Positions 17,203-26,671 are shown, counted from the stretch's first letter. The stretch is 64,000 nucleotides of DNA from Roseibium sp. MMSF_3544 (GCF_030732845.1 NZ_JASHKA010000003.1:62001-126000), one strand, 5' to 3'. Translations and numbers: made by a program. Notes: generated by a model from the sequence alone, not told the origin.

Positions 17203-18333
17203 CTAGCGAGTATCCATAACCAGCTCAAACTCTGAATACCCGAAATCCTTGCCGTTGATCCTGAGACCGACCGCCTGGATACCACCGTAATGGACGCGCG
17301 TGGTGACGGGCTTGACCGCGAGTTCGCGGGTTAGGGAAACCGTTTCGCCCGGCGCGAGCGTTAGTTTCGTCCACTTGAACACTTTCGGTGCCAACTTGCC
17401 GTTGGCTTTCCTGAAGTGAAGGAGGCAGTCGATCACCAGATCCTGCGGTTCCTTGCCGCTCGAGGTCAGTTTCAAGTCAAATACAAGGGTCGTGCCAAAC
17501 TGGACGACAGGCGTTTGAACAACCGGTCCCTCGACGCTGATCTCGGGCGGGTTGAGATCGAAAACTTTCAGCGTTGCCGGATGACCTTGCTTGATCAGCG
17601 AGCGGCAGGCGTGGCGGATCAGTTTTTCCCGGTTCTTGTCCGCATCCTTCAGCCAGCGCGTGGCGATTTCTGCCACCAGATCCGGATGATCCTTGGCAAT
17701 GTCATTGAGGTGGTTGGCAACGGATCGGCGGACGTATTCTTCCGGATCATCCTTGAGGGCTTCCAGAAGCGGCAGGGTCGGTGAGGGATCCTCAACGAGG
17801 TTTTTCAGGCGTATGCCCCAGGGCAGACGCGGACGCGTTCCTTCCGAAACCAGACGGCGGACATGAACGCTCTCGTCCTCCACCCAAGGTGCCATGATGG
17901 CAAGCGCCCTTGTCTGGTCCTTTGCCAGAAACGGGCGGACGTCGAACTCCGCTGTCTGGCGCTTGGTCATTTCCTTCAAGATCGCGAAGGAGTTTTCAAA
18001 ATCATCCAGTCCGCTGTCGGAAACGATCATCGCAAGCGGCATGATCCCCCAGCCGCGGATGCCCCTTTCGTCGCTTCCCCGGTCGAAGGCAACTTCGATT
18101 TCCGGATGAAGAAGCGCTTGAAGAACAGCAAAGCGCTCGGAAAGATCTTCGGGCAGATGTTTGCCTGTGACATCGGCAATGTGCCGCGCCCGCTCCTTCA
18201 GCTCCAAGTCATCCAGCCGGTCGAGGATCTCGGCTTCGTAGGCAGGTTTGTCGAATGTCTCCAGCTGCCGGGAGAGAAGGTCGGCCAGGCATTTTACGAG
18301 ATTGGGAGAAATGTTGTTCTTGAACGGCTCCAC
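17203..18333 (-). CDS. DNA alkylation repair protein, AlkC-type (HEAT-like repeats plus C-terminal Ig-like domain)
   Basis: The 376-residue protein is helical for about 265 residues with ALK/HEAT-like repeats (DESVHVRRLVSEGTRPRLPW, then DPEEYVRRSVANHLNDIAKD). A beta-rich C-terminal domain follows (VVQFGTTLVFDLKLTSSG to FGYSEFELVMDT), which matches the Ig-like domain known from AlkC DNA glycosylases. AlkC enzymes excise 3-methyladenine and 3-methylcytosine without base flipping. No ada or alkA gene is nearby. The stop lies next to the repeat-rich spacer. Confidence 0.82.
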   Translation of the reverse strand: MEPFKNNISPNLVKCLADLLSRQLETFDKPAYEAEILDRLDDLELKERARHIADVTGKHLPEDLSERFAVLQALLHPEIEVAFDRGSDERGIRGWGIMPLAMIVSDSGLDDFENSFAILKEMTKRQTAEFDVRPFLAKDQTRALAIMAPWVEDESVHVRRLVSEGTRPRLPWGIRLKNLVEDPSPTLPLLEALKDDPEEYVRRSVANHLNDIAKDHPDLVAEIATRWLKDADKNREKLIRHACRSLIKQGHPATLKVFDLNPPEISVEGPVVQTPVVQFGTTLVFDLKLTSSGKEPQDLVIDCLLHFRKANGKLAPKVFKWTKLTLAPGETVSLTRELAVKPVTTRVHYGGIQAVGLRINGKDFGYSEFELVMDTR

Positions 18334-18379
18334 GACAAACGCCCTTTCGCGGGTAAAACAGCAGTCTTTTCAGGTCCAA

Positions 18380-18409
18380 GCCTCCGCACCGGTTGGCCGG
18401 CACGGAGGC
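18380..18409 (-). terminator. Hairpin downstream of the monooxygenase-like gene
   Basis: An outer stem GCCTCCG/CGGAGGC and an inner CCGG/CCGG stem with a TTGG loop lie 29 nt beyond the stop codon at 18439. No long U-run follows, so terminator activity is tentative. Confidence 0.45.
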
Positions 18410-18438
18410 AGTTCAAAGTGCAATCAGCAGCTTTTTGC

Positions 18439-18759
18439 TCAAATGTATGTTGCAAGCGACCGATACATTGGCAACTCGGCATCCATGTCCACATCCGACA
18501 GATCCATCACCGAAAAGAACTCGGCGCAATCCGGTGACGTCCTTTCGGCCTCGACGACCTTTTCAGCATCGTCCCTGCTTTTGAATTGAACGATATCGAG
18601 ATATTCACCTTCGGAGGTACGGACAAGCTCCCGGCGTAGGATGCCGTCCTGATGGCTGACGAACTTTTCCTGAAACCGTCTGGAGGCTTCAAGCAGATCC
18701 GTTTCGGTCTTTCCATGTGCCAGTTTGATGGGCGCAAGGACGGTGACTGGTTCAGACAT
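18439..18759 (-). CDS. ABM-like (antibiotic biosynthesis monooxygenase fold) small protein
   Basis: The 106 residues fit a dimeric alpha/beta-barrel protein of the ABM type (VTVLAPIKLAHGKTETDLL, then FVSHQDGILRRELVRTSEGEY, then DIVQFKSRDDAEKVVEAE). AGGAGA precedes ATG 18759. It is divergent from a WYL-domain regulator across 70 bp containing a clear palindrome. The regulator probably controls it. Catalytic function is not assured; many members are stress or heme-related proteins. Confidence 0.7.
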   Translation of the reverse strand: MSEPVTVLAPIKLAHGKTETDLLEASRRFQEKFVSHQDGILRRELVRTSEGEYLDIVQFKSRDDAEKVVEAERTSPDCAEFFSVMDLSDVDMDAELPMYRSLATYI

Positions 18760-18800
18760 ATCTTTCTCCTGAAATTGTTGATGCCGGAACCCTATGGCTT

Positions 18801-18823
18801 AATATGACATTTTATGTCTTATT
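18801..18823. promoter_or_regulatory. Palindromic operator between ABM-like gene and WYL regulator
   Basis: AATATGACAT-TTT-ATGTCTTATT has 10-bp arms with one mismatch and lies 6 nt upstream of the regulator start and 41 nt upstream of the divergent gene. Its position suggests autoregulation and control of the divergent gene by the YafY-type regulator. Confidence 0.7.
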
Positions 18824-18829
18824 AATTTC

Positions 18830-19567
18830 ATGCCGAGATCATCGATACACGAACGCATGAAACGCCTCGAGTTGATCAGTGCGCGCCTGAAGTCGGACGA
18901 CGCCCTGACCGTTGCAGGCCTGTCTGCCGAATTCGGCGTGAGCAGCCGGACCCTGTCACGCGACATAGAGATCCTGAGGGACCAGGGCCTGCCGATCGAA
19001 GCCGACCGAGGGCGGGGCGGCGGTATCCGGCTGCACAGGACCTGGGGCATTGGCAGGGTCAATTTCAGCTATGCAGAAGCAATTGATCTTCTTGTCAGCC
19101 TTGCTGTTGCGGAGCAAATGAAATCGCCATTCTTCATGGCTGAGCTTGCCCCCATTCGCCGCAAGCTGCTCGCCTCTTTTTCACCCAGGCTCAAGACTGA
19201 GATATCGGACATCAAATCCAGAGTTCTGGTTGGGGAAGCCGCATCACACATGGTTCTGTCCGCGTTTTCCGCACCTCGCCCGGCCGTTGTCGAGGTTCTT
19301 CACCAGGCCTTTGTGACCCGTCACCAGTTGGCCATCACCTACAGGTCAATTGATGGCCAGACCACCAACAGAATCATCGAGCCGCACTATCTGCTCCTCC
19401 ATAGTCCTGTCTGGTATGTTCTGGCGTTCGATCACCTCCGGAATGACGTCCGAACCTTCCGGTGCGACCGGATCGAAAAGGTCACTCTTGTCGAAGACAG
19501 GTTTCAGGTGATCAACATCGACAGGTTCGAAGCGACCCTCAAAAATCTTGACGTGATCGGCCCATAG
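18830..19567 (+). CDS. YafY-type HTH/WYL-domain transcriptional regulator
   Basis: The 245-residue protein has an N-terminal DeoR-like winged helix (RLELISARLKSDDALTVAGL, then FGVSSRTLSRDIEILRDQGL) and a C-terminal WYL domain (about residues 140-230; YRSIDGQTTNRIIEPHYLLL). WYL domains sense small ligands or nucleotides. No clear Shine-Dalgarno precedes ATG 18830; the message might be leaderless because the operator is only 6 nt away. It is divergent from the ABM-like gene. Confidence 0.88.
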   Translation: MPRSSIHERMKRLELISARLKSDDALTVAGLSAEFGVSSRTLSRDIEILRDQGLPIEADRGRGGGIRLHRTWGIGRVNFSYAEAIDLLVSLAVAEQMKSPFFMAELAPIRRKLLASFSPRLKTEISDIKSRVLVGEAASHMVLSAFSAPRPAVVEVLHQAFVTRHQLAITYRSIDGQTTNRIIEPHYLLLHSPVWYVLAFDHLRNDVRTFRCDRIEKVTLVEDRFQVINIDRFEATLKNLDVIGP

Positions 19568-19587
19568 GTGACCGTTCCTGGACGCAG

Positions 19588-20613
19588 TCAGGATCCGGAT
19601 TGTCTCACGCGACTGCCATCTTCTGAGAAAATCATCTCGTCTTTCGCCTCCCAGGAAAGGCCGCAGCTTTCGCCCTCTTCCGGGATTGGCAAAGCGCCTT
19701 CCTGGCGCACGGTGACATCTTCACCATCGAGCAGTTTCAGGTGCACCAGCGTCTCGGCTCCGAGCGGTTCGGAATAGACAACTTTGCCGGCAAAGTCAGT
19801 CTCGGTTTGAGGCACGATCCGGATGTGTTCGGGGCGGATACCGACCTTCGCACCACCCTCAACACGCCGTCCAAGTTGGCCGGCATCCAGGAAGTTCGTT
19901 GGCGGCGATCCGATGAAACCGGCGACAAATTCCGTAGCGGGATCCGCATAGACATCCAAAGGCTTGCCAATCTGGTCGGCGACGCCGCTGTTCATCACGA
20001 TCATCCGGTCGGCAAGCGTCATTGCCTCGACCTGGTCGTGAGTCACATAAAGCGATGTCACGCCAAGATCGCGCTGGAGCGCCTTGATCTCCAGGCGCAT
20101 CTGAACACGCAATTTGGCGTCCAGGTTCGACAGCGGCTCATCGAACAGGAAGACGGCCGGTTTCCGGACGATCGCGCGCCCCATGGCAACACGCTGGCGC
20201 TGTCCGCCGGACAATTCGCGCGGCTTCCGCTTGAGATAAGGCTCCAGCTGCAGGATCTCTGCTGCATTCGCCACGCGCTTTGCAATTTCGTCTTTCGGCA
20301 CCTTCGCGATCTTCAGGCCGTAGGCCATGTTGTCGAAGACACTCATGTGCGGATAAAGCGCATAGTTCTGAAACACCATCGCAATATCACGGTCCATCGG
20401 TTCGACGGAGTTGACGTTTCGGCCATCGATCTGAATGTCGCCGGAGGTGACGGTCTCAAGACCCGCTACCATTCGCAGCAAGGTTGATTTACCGCACCCC
20501 GAAGGCCCGACAATCACGATGAACTCTCCATCAGTGATATCTATGTCGACACCATGGATGACCTCTGTCTTGCCGTAAGACTTCCGGAGATTTTCAAGCG
20601 TAACAGTCGCCAT
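19588..20613 (-). CDS. ugpC: sn-Glycerol-3-phosphate ABC transporter ATP-binding protein
   Basis: The 341-residue ATPase of the MalK/UgpC type has Walker [10 protein letters not shown] (about 36-44), the signature LSGGQRQR and Walker [15 protein letters not shown]-terminal TOBE/OB regulatory domain begins near residue 240. Its ATG follows the ugpE TGA directly with no gap. It is the last gene of ugpBAEC and energises uptake of glycerol-3-phosphate or its diesters. Confidence 0.92.
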   Translation of the reverse strand: MATVTLENLRKSYGKTEVIHGVDIDITDGEFIVIVGPSGCGKSTLLRMVAGLETVTSGDIQIDGRNVNSVEPMDRDIAMVFQNYALYPHMSVFDNMAYGLKIAKVPKDEIAKRVANAAEILQLEPYLKRKPRELSGGQRQRVAMGRAIVRKPAVFLFDEPLSNLDAKLRVQMRLEIKALQRDLGVTSLYVTHDQVEAMTLADRMIVMNSGVADQIGKPLDVYADPATEFVAGFIGSPPTNFLDAGQLGRRVEGGAKVGIRPEHIRIVPQTETDFAGKVVYSEPLGAETLVHLKLLDGEDVTVRQEGALPIPEEGESCGLSWEAKDEMIFSEDGSRVRQSGS

Positions 20614-21468
20614 TCACTTTTCACTTTCCACTAGGCCGCGCACGAACAGCCTCTGCATTCCGATCACCACGAGCACTGGCGGGATCATGGCCAGTATCGA
20701 CGTTGCCATGATGACCGGCCAATCGGCGGTATCGTCGCCTGAGGGGAACATCTGCTTGATGCCCATCACGATCGTGTTCATGGAGGGGTCGGTGGTGATG
20801 AGGAGCGGCCAGAGATACTGGTTCCATCCGTAGATGAAGAGGATCACGAAGAGCGCGGCGATATTCGTCCGGCTCATCGGCAGAAGGATGTCGAAGAAAA
20901 ACCGCATCGGCTTGGCACCGTCGACCCGTGCCGCTTCTGCAAGCTCGTCCGGAACGGTCATGAAGAACTGCCGAAACAGAAAGGTTGCCGTTGCCGACGC
21001 GATCAGGGGAAGGATCAGGCCCGAATAGCTGTTCAGCATACCGAAATTGGCGATCACTTCGTAGGTCGGCACGATCCGCACCTCGACCGGCAGCATGAGC
21101 GTCAGGAAAATCAGCCAGAAAAACAGGTGGCGTCCCGGGAACCGGAAATAAACGATCGCGAAGGCCGAAAGCAGCGAGATCGCAATCTTACCGATCGCAA
21201 TTCCAAGGGCCATGATGACCGAGTTCATGAGCATCATGGCGACGGGAGCGTTCACACCCGAGGTCAATGCGCGTGTGTAGTTCTCGACGAGCTTGTCTCC
21301 TGGCAGAAGCGGCATCGGTGGCCGGACGATTGCCTGCTGTTCGACTGTCGAGGCGACGAACGCCAGCCAGATCGGAAAGAAGATGAAGGCGACGCCGATA
21401 ATCATGCCCAGATGTGTGAGCCAAAGGCCGCCGCCGCGCTTTTCGACCATGCCGTCTTGCTGCGCCAT
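20614..21468 (-). CDS. ugpE: sn-Glycerol-3-phosphate ABC transporter permease UgpE
   Basis: The 284-residue inner-membrane permease has six predicted membrane segments and the EAA loop [20 protein letters not shown], where it contacts UgpC. The sequence [20 protein letters not shown] is characteristic of UgpE. The ATG overlaps the ugpA stop by one base (TGATG), so translation is coupled. Confidence 0.92.
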   Translation of the reverse strand: MAQQDGMVEKRGGGLWLTHLGMIIGVAFIFFPIWLAFVASTVEQQAIVRPPMPLLPGDKLVENYTRALTSGVNAPVAMMLMNSVIMALGIAIGKIAISLLSAFAIVYFRFPGRHLFFWLIFLTLMLPVEVRIVPTYEVIANFGMLNSYSGLILPLIASATATFLFRQFFMTVPDELAEAARVDGAKPMRFFFDILLPMSRTNIAALFVILFIYGWNQYLWPLLITTDPSMNTIVMGIKQMFPSGDDTADWPVIMATSILAMIPPVLVVIGMQRLFVRGLVESEK

Positions 21469-22349
21469 CAGTAGTGGACCCTGCGTTCGATATATTTGAA
21501 CTGAACCACGGTCAGGATTGAAACAATGACCAGAAGGATCACGGATTGTGCTGCCGAAGACCCCAGATCCTGACCGACGAACCCGTCGGAATAAACCTTG
21601 TAAACTAGGATCGTGGTGGCCTGTTGCGGCCCTCCGCCGGTAATCGTGTGAATGACACCGAAGGTCTCGAAGAACGCGTAGATGATGTTGACCACCAAGA
21701 GAAAGAACGTCGTCGGCGACAGGAGCGGAAAGACAATCGTGCGGAAACGCGTCCAGAAGCGTGCGCCATCAATTGCGGCCGCCTCGATCACCGATTTCGG
21801 GATTGCCTGAAGACCGGCAAGGAAAAACAGGAAGTTGTAGCTGACGCGTCCCCAGGCACTGGCAACCACCACAAGACCCATCGCCTCGCTGTCGTTCAGC
21901 ACGTGGTTCCAGTCGTAGCCAAGAAGCCCGAGATACCAGGTCACAACACCGACGCGCGTGTTGAACATGAAAAGCCAGAGGACACCTGCGACGGCAGGCG
22001 CAACAGCATAGGGCCAGATGAGCAGCGTCCTGTAGGTGCCCGACCCCTTGATCAGCCGGTCGGCCAGAACAGCCAGATAAAGAGCGACACCCATCGAGAC
22101 AACCGTGACAAGGGTCGAAAAGATCGCCGTTGTCACGAAGGAAGCCCGGTAAAAGGGATCCTTCAGCAGGAACTCAAAATTGCCGAGCCCCACCCATTGC
22201 ATGGAAAGTCCGAACGGATCCGGAATGAAAAGCGACTGCCAGATCGCCTGGCCTGCTGGATAGAAAAAAAAGACTGCCGTTATGACAATCTGCGGGGCGA
22301 TGAGCAGCAGCGGCAGCCACATGCCTTTGAAGGTGACGCGTTTTTCCAT
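21468..22349 (-). CDS. ugpA: sn-Glycerol-3-phosphate ABC transporter permease UgpA
   Basis: The 293-residue permease is collinear with E. coli UgpA as I recall it ([20 protein letters not shown] at the start, [19 protein letters not shown] mid-protein, [20 protein letters not shown] as the EAA loop, and [13 protein letters not shown] at the end). The start at 22349 is chosen because homology starts there; an open frame extends 13 codons further. The gap to ugpB is 51 bp. Confidence 0.92.
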   Translation of the reverse strand: MEKRVTFKGMWLPLLLIAPQIVITAVFFFYPAGQAIWQSLFIPDPFGLSMQWVGLGNFEFLLKDPFYRASFVTTAIFSTLVTVVSMGVALYLAVLADRLIKGSGTYRTLLIWPYAVAPAVAGVLWLFMFNTRVGVVTWYLGLLGYDWNHVLNDSEAMGLVVVASAWGRVSYNFLFFLAGLQAIPKSVIEAAAIDGARFWTRFRTIVFPLLSPTTFFLLVVNIIYAFFETFGVIHTITGGGPQQATTILVYKVYSDGFVGQDLGSSAAQSVILLVIVSILTVVQFKYIERRVHY

Positions 22350-22400
22350 GGCAAAACCGTGTGCCACCCCGGTCTCCCGGGGCGGCACGTTGTCATGACG

Positions 22401-23708
22401 TTACTGTGCGGACTGTTCAAAGCGCCGCAGCAGAGCGTTGCCGCGTTCCACTGCCGAATCGAGCGCTTCCTGTGCGGACTTGTCGCCCGCCCACACACCT
22501 TCGAGTTCTTCGTCGATGATGCCGCGGATCTGGTCGAACGAGCCAAGCCGCAGACCTTTCGAGTTCGCCGTCGGCTCTTTCGCTGTCATCTGGATGACGG
22601 CGATATCCGTTCCCGGGTTTTGCTCATAGAACCCTTGCGAGCGGGTCAGGTCGCCGGCTTCCGCAGTGATCGGGAGATAGCCGGTGTCCTGGTGCCACTT
22701 GGCTTGGATCTCAGGGCTGGAGAGGAAGTCCATGAAGGCTGCGACACCTTCATACTCAGCAGCTTCATGGCCTTCGAGAACCCAAAGCGAGGCTCCGCCG
22801 ATGATCGTGTTTTGCGGTTCGCTGGCAACCGCCGACCAGTAAGGCAGCGGACGCACTTCGAAATCAAACTCGGCTTCCGACTTGATACCGGCATAACCTG
22901 CGGAGGATTCTGTAAAGAGGGCGCATTCACCCGCACGGAAGTTCGCGCCACCTTCGTTGCGGCGGCCTGCATAGATGAATTTGCCGTCTTTCGCCCAATC
23001 ACCCATTGCCGAGATATGAGCAACCTGTGCCGGGCTGTTGAACGCCAGCTCGGTATCGGTCCCGGCAAAGCCGTTGTCCTTGGTGGCAAACGGCGTGTCG
23101 TGGTAGGCGGAGAAGTTTTCAAGGTGGATCCAGCTCTGCCATGCGGTCGTCATCGGGCATTCGACTCCGGCTGCTTTCAGCTGATCGAGGACTTCACTCA
23201 CCTGCTCCCAGGTCGACATATCGGTATCGGGATCGATCCCTGCTTCGGAGAGCTTGTCGCGGTTGACCCAGAGAACCGGCGTCGAGGAGTTGAACGGAAG
23301 CGAAAGCATGTTGCCGTCGGGCGAAGTGTAGTAGCCCTTCACCGAGCCGATATATTTCGACTGGTCGAAGCCATCGCCCATAACCTCGAAAACCGGCTTG
23401 ATCGCACCCTTGGCACCCATCATGGTCGCGGTACCGACTTCGAACACCATCAGAATGTGAGGCTGCTCGCCGGCACGGAAGGCGGCAATGCCTGCGTTCA
23501 GGGTCTCGGAGTAGTTGCCCTTGTGGCTGGCAACGATTTTGTAGTCGGACTGGGACCCGTTGAAGGTGTCTACCTGCTCGGCAACCAATTCTCCCAAGCG
23601 GCCCGTAAAGGCGTGCCAGAAATCGATCTCGGTTTGCGCGAATGCGGAAGAGGTGCCCAGAAGGGCAGCCGCAGCGACAAAACCGGCTACTGTCTTACGA
23701 TAAGCCAT
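22401..23708 (-). CDS. ugpB: sn-Glycerol-3-phosphate ABC transporter substrate-binding protein
   Basis: The 435-residue periplasmic binding protein has a signal peptide (MAYRKTVAGFVAAAALLGTS, cleavage after AFA). The mature start TEIDFWHAFTGRLGELVAEQ and the segment SLPFNSSTPVLWVNRDKL are typical of UgpB. Met 23708 is preferred because GGAG lies 9 nt upstream; another ATG is two codons earlier. It is the first gene of the operon, 114 bp from a strong palindromic operator. Confidence 0.92.
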   Translation of the reverse strand: MAYRKTVAGFVAAAALLGTSSAFAQTEIDFWHAFTGRLGELVAEQVDTFNGSQSDYKIVASHKGNYSETLNAGIAAFRAGEQPHILMVFEVGTATMMGAKGAIKPVFEVMGDGFDQSKYIGSVKGYYTSPDGNMLSLPFNSSTPVLWVNRDKLSEAGIDPDTDMSTWEQVSEVLDQLKAAGVECPMTTAWQSWIHLENFSAYHDTPFATKDNGFAGTDTELAFNSPAQVAHISAMGDWAKDGKFIYAGRRNEGGANFRAGECALFTESSAGYAGIKSEAEFDFEVRPLPYWSAVASEPQNTIIGGASLWVLEGHEAAEYEGVAAFMDFLSSPEIQAKWHQDTGYLPITAEAGDLTRSQGFYEQNPGTDIAVIQMTAKEPTANSKGLRLGSFDQIRGIIDEELEGVWAGDKSAQEALDSAVERGNALLRRFEQSAQ

Positions 23709-23821
23709 GTTCATTTGCTCCCACGTTGAAGGGCGATTCGCCCCGATCTGCAGTTGGTTTTCACGGTGCCGAAATGGCTTTGCCGACACCTGAAGCGATA
23801 ACGCCTGCATTTCGTATTGTT

Positions 23822-23853
23822 TTCATATGAGCGTTATATGACGCTCATATGAA
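23822..23853. promoter_or_regulatory. 32-bp palindrome upstream of ugpB
   Basis: Perfect 13-bp arms (TTCATATGAGCGT and its complement ACGCTCATATGAA) flank TATATG. The same DNA can be read as three direct ATATGA repeats spaced 11 bp apart (23825, 23836, 23847), the helical spacing of PhoB-type sites, although the sequence is not a classical PHO box. It is probably the operator for ugpBAEC. Confidence 0.7.
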
Positions 23854-24221
23854 CATTTAAACACGCCTCAGTCGCGTCAGCAATTGAGAACAAATTTATT
23901 TTGCACCGGTCCGCCGGATCGTTGCTCGAAGCGGCAATTTTCATTGGCCGCGAGGTGAATATGCCTCGAATTCTGCTCGTCTCTTCGCCCTGGAGAAAGT
24001 GTAAGCTGCTTTTGTATTTCTTCGGAGTCGCTTGTGTGAAAGTTTGGTGACGCGCAGATAGCGGTGTAAATTTGCGCCTGCCTTCTCGCTGTCCGGGATC
24101 TGTGGGCAAACAGAAAACTGACCCGGTTCAAGCTCAACCCGTAACCGGGACCGTGTTGTGCCTGTGCGGCGGAAAGCTATACTCAGCTCATATTTCAGCC
24201 AGAACAGTTCGCCGGAAATTC
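23854..24221. other. Intergenic region between ugp operator and imuA
   Basis: These 368 bp hold no convincing gene. The first 100 bp are relatively AT-rich. An imperfect SOS-like site (GTTC-N7-ATTC, 24207-24221) abuts the imuA start; it departs from GTTC-N7-GTTC at one base. Confidence 0.5.
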
Positions 24222-24794
24222 ATGTCCCTGCCCTTTGCCACCGCCTATCCGCTGAAACGAGCGCGCGCCCATGAAGTGTGCGGCGACGGCGGGCTGGCCT
24301 TTGCCGCCATCACGGCGGGTCAGGCTCCTGGTGCGGTGGTCTGGATCTCGGAACGCTGGCGGCCGGTGGTCAATCCGGAAGGTCTGGCGCCCTATTGCGA
24401 TCCGGGCAAGCTTCTGGTCACGCGCACCGACAGCCAGCTTAATGCCCTTGCCAGTGCCGAAACGGCTCTGCGGTCCGGTGCCGTTGGCCTTGTCGTTGCG
24501 GAAATCACCGGCCCGATCGGCCTGACGGAAGGCAGAAGGCTGCAGCTTGCCGCCGAAACCGGGGGCACGACGGCCCTCCTTATGATCCCCAATGGCGGCG
24601 GCAGCAATGCAGCCGAAACCAGATGGCACTGCACCGGCACCTCCCCCCAAAACGCACCTCGTCAAAATGACCATGACTCGACTCACTGGCAGTGGTCACT
24701 TATAAAGAACAAAATAGGAACATTGTCAGAATGGGTGGTCCGTTGGGATGCAGCGGCGCGTCGTGTCATTGTGGTTTCCGAGGCTGGCGGCTGA
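24222..24794 (+). CDS. imuA: ImuA-family SOS mutagenesis protein
   Basis: The 190-residue alphaproteobacterial ImuA is RecA/SulA-like without a complete Walker A. Recognisable blocks are RARAHEVCGDGGLAFAAITA, VVWISERWRPVVNPEGLAPY, GRRLQLAAETGGTTALLMIP and AAETRWH, ending WSLIKNKIGTLSEWVVRWDA. ATG 24222 is chosen since homology begins there; the upstream open frame has no ImuA-like residues, and the ribosome-binding site is weak (CGGAA). ImuA acts with ImuB and DnaE2 in damage-induced mutagenesis. It overlaps imuB by 47 nt and contains a perfect SOS box near its end. Confidence 0.82.
   Translation: MSLPFATAYPLKRARAHEVCGDGGLAFAAITAGQAPGAVVWISERWRPVVNPEGLAPYCDPGKLLVTRTDSQLNALASAETALRSGAVGLVVAEITGPIGLTEGRRLQLAAETGGTTALLMIPNGGGSNAAETRWHCTGTSPQNAPRQNDHDSTHWQWSLIKNKIGTLSEWVVRWDAAARRVIVVSEAGG
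24707..24721. promoter_or_regulatory. SOS box (GAAC-N7-GAAC) within imuA, upstream of imuB
   Basis: GAACAAAATAGGAAC is a perfect match to the alphaproteobacterial LexA site GAAC-N7-GAAC. It lies inside the imuA reading frame, 27 nt upstream of the imuB start. A second imperfect site abuts the imuA start. Chance occurrence of the 8 fixed bases is roughly one to two per window counting both strands, so location is the main argument. Confidence 0.55.
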
Positions 24795-26214
24795 GCGTTC
24801 GCTCCGCGCCAATCCCGTTGACGCGCCCTTTGCACTGACCCTGTTCGACCGCAATTCGGAACGTATCCACGACCTTTGCCCGCGCGCGGAAGGCACCGGG
24901 CTCAACCGGGGCATGACGCTGGTTCATGCCAGGAGCTTCTGCCCGGGTCTTCTGACCCGGCCTGCCGACCCGAAAGCCGACCAGCGCTTCCTGCGCCTGC
25001 TCGCCCGGTGGGCGACCCGCTACTGTCCCTGGGTCGGGTTCGACGGGCGTGACGGCCTCTTCCTCGATATCACCGGCTCGGCACATCTGATGGGCGGCGA
25101 GGAACCGCTTCTGGACGATATGCGCGCCCGCCTTGCCCGGGCCGGTCTCTCTGCCCGGCTGGGTCTTGCCTCCACGCCGGGCACCGCCTGGGCACTTGCC
25201 CGTTTTGCCGAGGGGATTGCCCAGCCGGGCGAAAATCTTGCGCGCATCGGCCGCCTGCCGCTGGCCGCGCTGCGTCTTGCCGATCAAACCTGCACCAGCC
25301 TGGAGCGGCTTGGCATTGCCACCGTATCCGAGCTTTACAACCTGCCGCGGGCAACCGTCGCACGGCGCTACGATCCGGAGGTGCTGCGCCGTCTCGACCA
25401 GGCGCTCGGTGCCATTCCCGAGCAGATCTCCCCCTTGAAGGAAGATCTCAGCTTCGCCGTGCGCATGACCTTGCCCGAACCAATCGGCCTCGTTGACGAC
25501 GTCATGGCCGGGGCGGAGCGGCTGATCGGCCATCTGTGCGAACAGCTCGACGCTGCCCAGAAGGGTGCGCGCAGCCTGAAACTGACCTTCCGCCGGGTCG
25601 ACCAGGAAGGCCAGTCGGTCGAATTGCGCCTGGCCCGGTCAATGCGCGACGGCGACCGGATTCTCGCCCTGTTCGAACGCGGGGTGAGCGCAGTCGATGC
25701 GGGCTACGGCATCGACATGATCCGCCTGGAGGCAACACAGGTGGAAGAGCTCGGTCCGCGCCAGCTCACACCATCGCAGACACTTGAAAAGGACAGCCTC
25801 GCCGATCTCATCACCCAGCTCGGCAACCGGATCGGGCTGGAGAACATCCAGCGCTTTGCCCCCGTCGACAGCCATATCCCGGAGCGCAGCTTCAAGCTGG
25901 TGCCGGCCGCCTACAGCATGCCGGTCCGCTCCTGGCCCAACCGGCGCCCGCGTCCCTTGCGTCTGTTTCCGCCCGAACCGATCACCGGTTCCGGCTCCCG
26001 TCCGCCTGGCCGCTTCCGCTGGCGTGGCCGGGCGCTGACGACGCTGACGGCAGAGGGCCCGGAGCGGATCACGCCCGCCTGGTGGGAGGGCGACGACGAC
26101 TGGACCAGGGGTCTGCGCGACTACTGGCGCGTCGCCACCGGCCAGGGCCAGCGCCTGTGGCTGTTCCACACGCCGCAGAACCCTGGCTGGTATGTACAGG
26201 GGGAGTTCGGCTGA
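24748..26214 (+). CDS. imuB: ImuB, catalytically degenerate Y-family polymerase-like protein
   Basis: The 488-residue protein has Y-family polymerase homology over about 350 residues (GMTLVHARSFCPGLLTRPAD, DGLFLDITGSAHLMGGEE, ARLGLASTPGTAWALARFA). The N-terminal VVSLWFPRLAAERS replaces the metal-binding Asp segment of true DinB polymerases, as in other ImuB. It is thought to act as the hub linking the beta clamp, ImuA and DnaE2. The C terminus (RWRGRALTTLTAEGPERITP) is typical. It starts 47 nt before the imuA stop; dnaE2 follows only after 1.3 kb of repeats. Confidence 0.92.
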   Translation: MQRRVVSLWFPRLAAERSLRANPVDAPFALTLFDRNSERIHDLCPRAEGTGLNRGMTLVHARSFCPGLLTRPADPKADQRFLRLLARWATRYCPWVGFDGRDGLFLDITGSAHLMGGEEPLLDDMRARLARAGLSARLGLASTPGTAWALARFAEGIAQPGENLARIGRLPLAALRLADQTCTSLERLGIATVSELYNLPRATVARRYDPEVLRRLDQALGAIPEQISPLKEDLSFAVRMTLPEPIGLVDDVMAGAERLIGHLCEQLDAAQKGARSLKLTFRRVDQEGQSVELRLARSMRDGDRILALFERGVSAVDAGYGIDMIRLEATQVEELGPRQLTPSQTLEKDSLADLITQLGNRIGLENIQRFAPVDSHIPERSFKLVPAAYSMPVRSWPNRRPRPLRLFPPEPITGSGSRPPGRFRWRGRALTTLTAEGPERITPAWWEGDDDWTRGLRDYWRVATGQGQRLWLFHTPQNPGWYVQGEFG

Positions 26215-26358
26215 TGCCTGTTTATGCCTCACCGCCCGCACATTGCCGTCCCGGCCCTGAGCCGGGACCATTGCGCGGCCTGCCTGCAAGAGGCCCCGGC
26301 TCAGGGCCGGGGCGGCGCGGAGGGAACCGCACCCCTGCGCGACCGCCTTACAAAACCC

Positions 26359-26462
26359 TCATCCTGAGGAAGCGCGCAGCGCTGTCTCGAAGGATGGGCA
26401 GCAGGTTCAGAGCCGTGTGGCCCATCCTTCGAGACGGACCTGAAGGTCCTCCTCAGGATGAG
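26359..26462. repeat. Palindromic intergenic repeat, type B copy 2
   Basis: Ends CTCATCCTGAGGA and TCCTCAGGATGAG are inverted. Inner hairpins are GCGCGCAGCGC on the left and GGACCTGAAGGTCC on the right, and the centre carries AAGGATGGGC and GCCCATCCTT. Confidence 0.85.
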
Positions 26463-26531
26463 GTCTTTCAATTCGGCAGCGTGAAAAAAGACCCTCGGCC
26501 GATACATTCTGCCCGGCCCCAACCTTCAACG

Positions 26532-26671
26532 GTCATCCCCGACTTGATCGGGGATCCAATTCACGGGTTCACAAAGCGGATACTCTGTGCAAGGCACGGT
26601 CAAACCGAGAGGCCTTTGGTCAAAGTGCCGTCTCTGGAAACGAGTGGATCCCCGATCAAGTCGGGGATGAC
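26532..26671. repeat. Palindromic intergenic repeat, type C, perfect 27-bp inverted arms
   Basis: Arms 26532-26558 and 26645-26671 are exact reverse complements. Each contains its own hairpin (CCCCGACTTGATCGGGG). The 86 nt between them has no coding signal. Confidence 0.85.

Noticed and set aside
16716..17285. 189-codon open frame in the repeats before alkC
   Set aside because: It is composed of type A and B repeats and overlaps the AlkC gene end.
21624..23729. 701-codon open frame opposite ugpA/ugpB
   Set aside because: It is antisense to two clear ugp genes and low in coding character.
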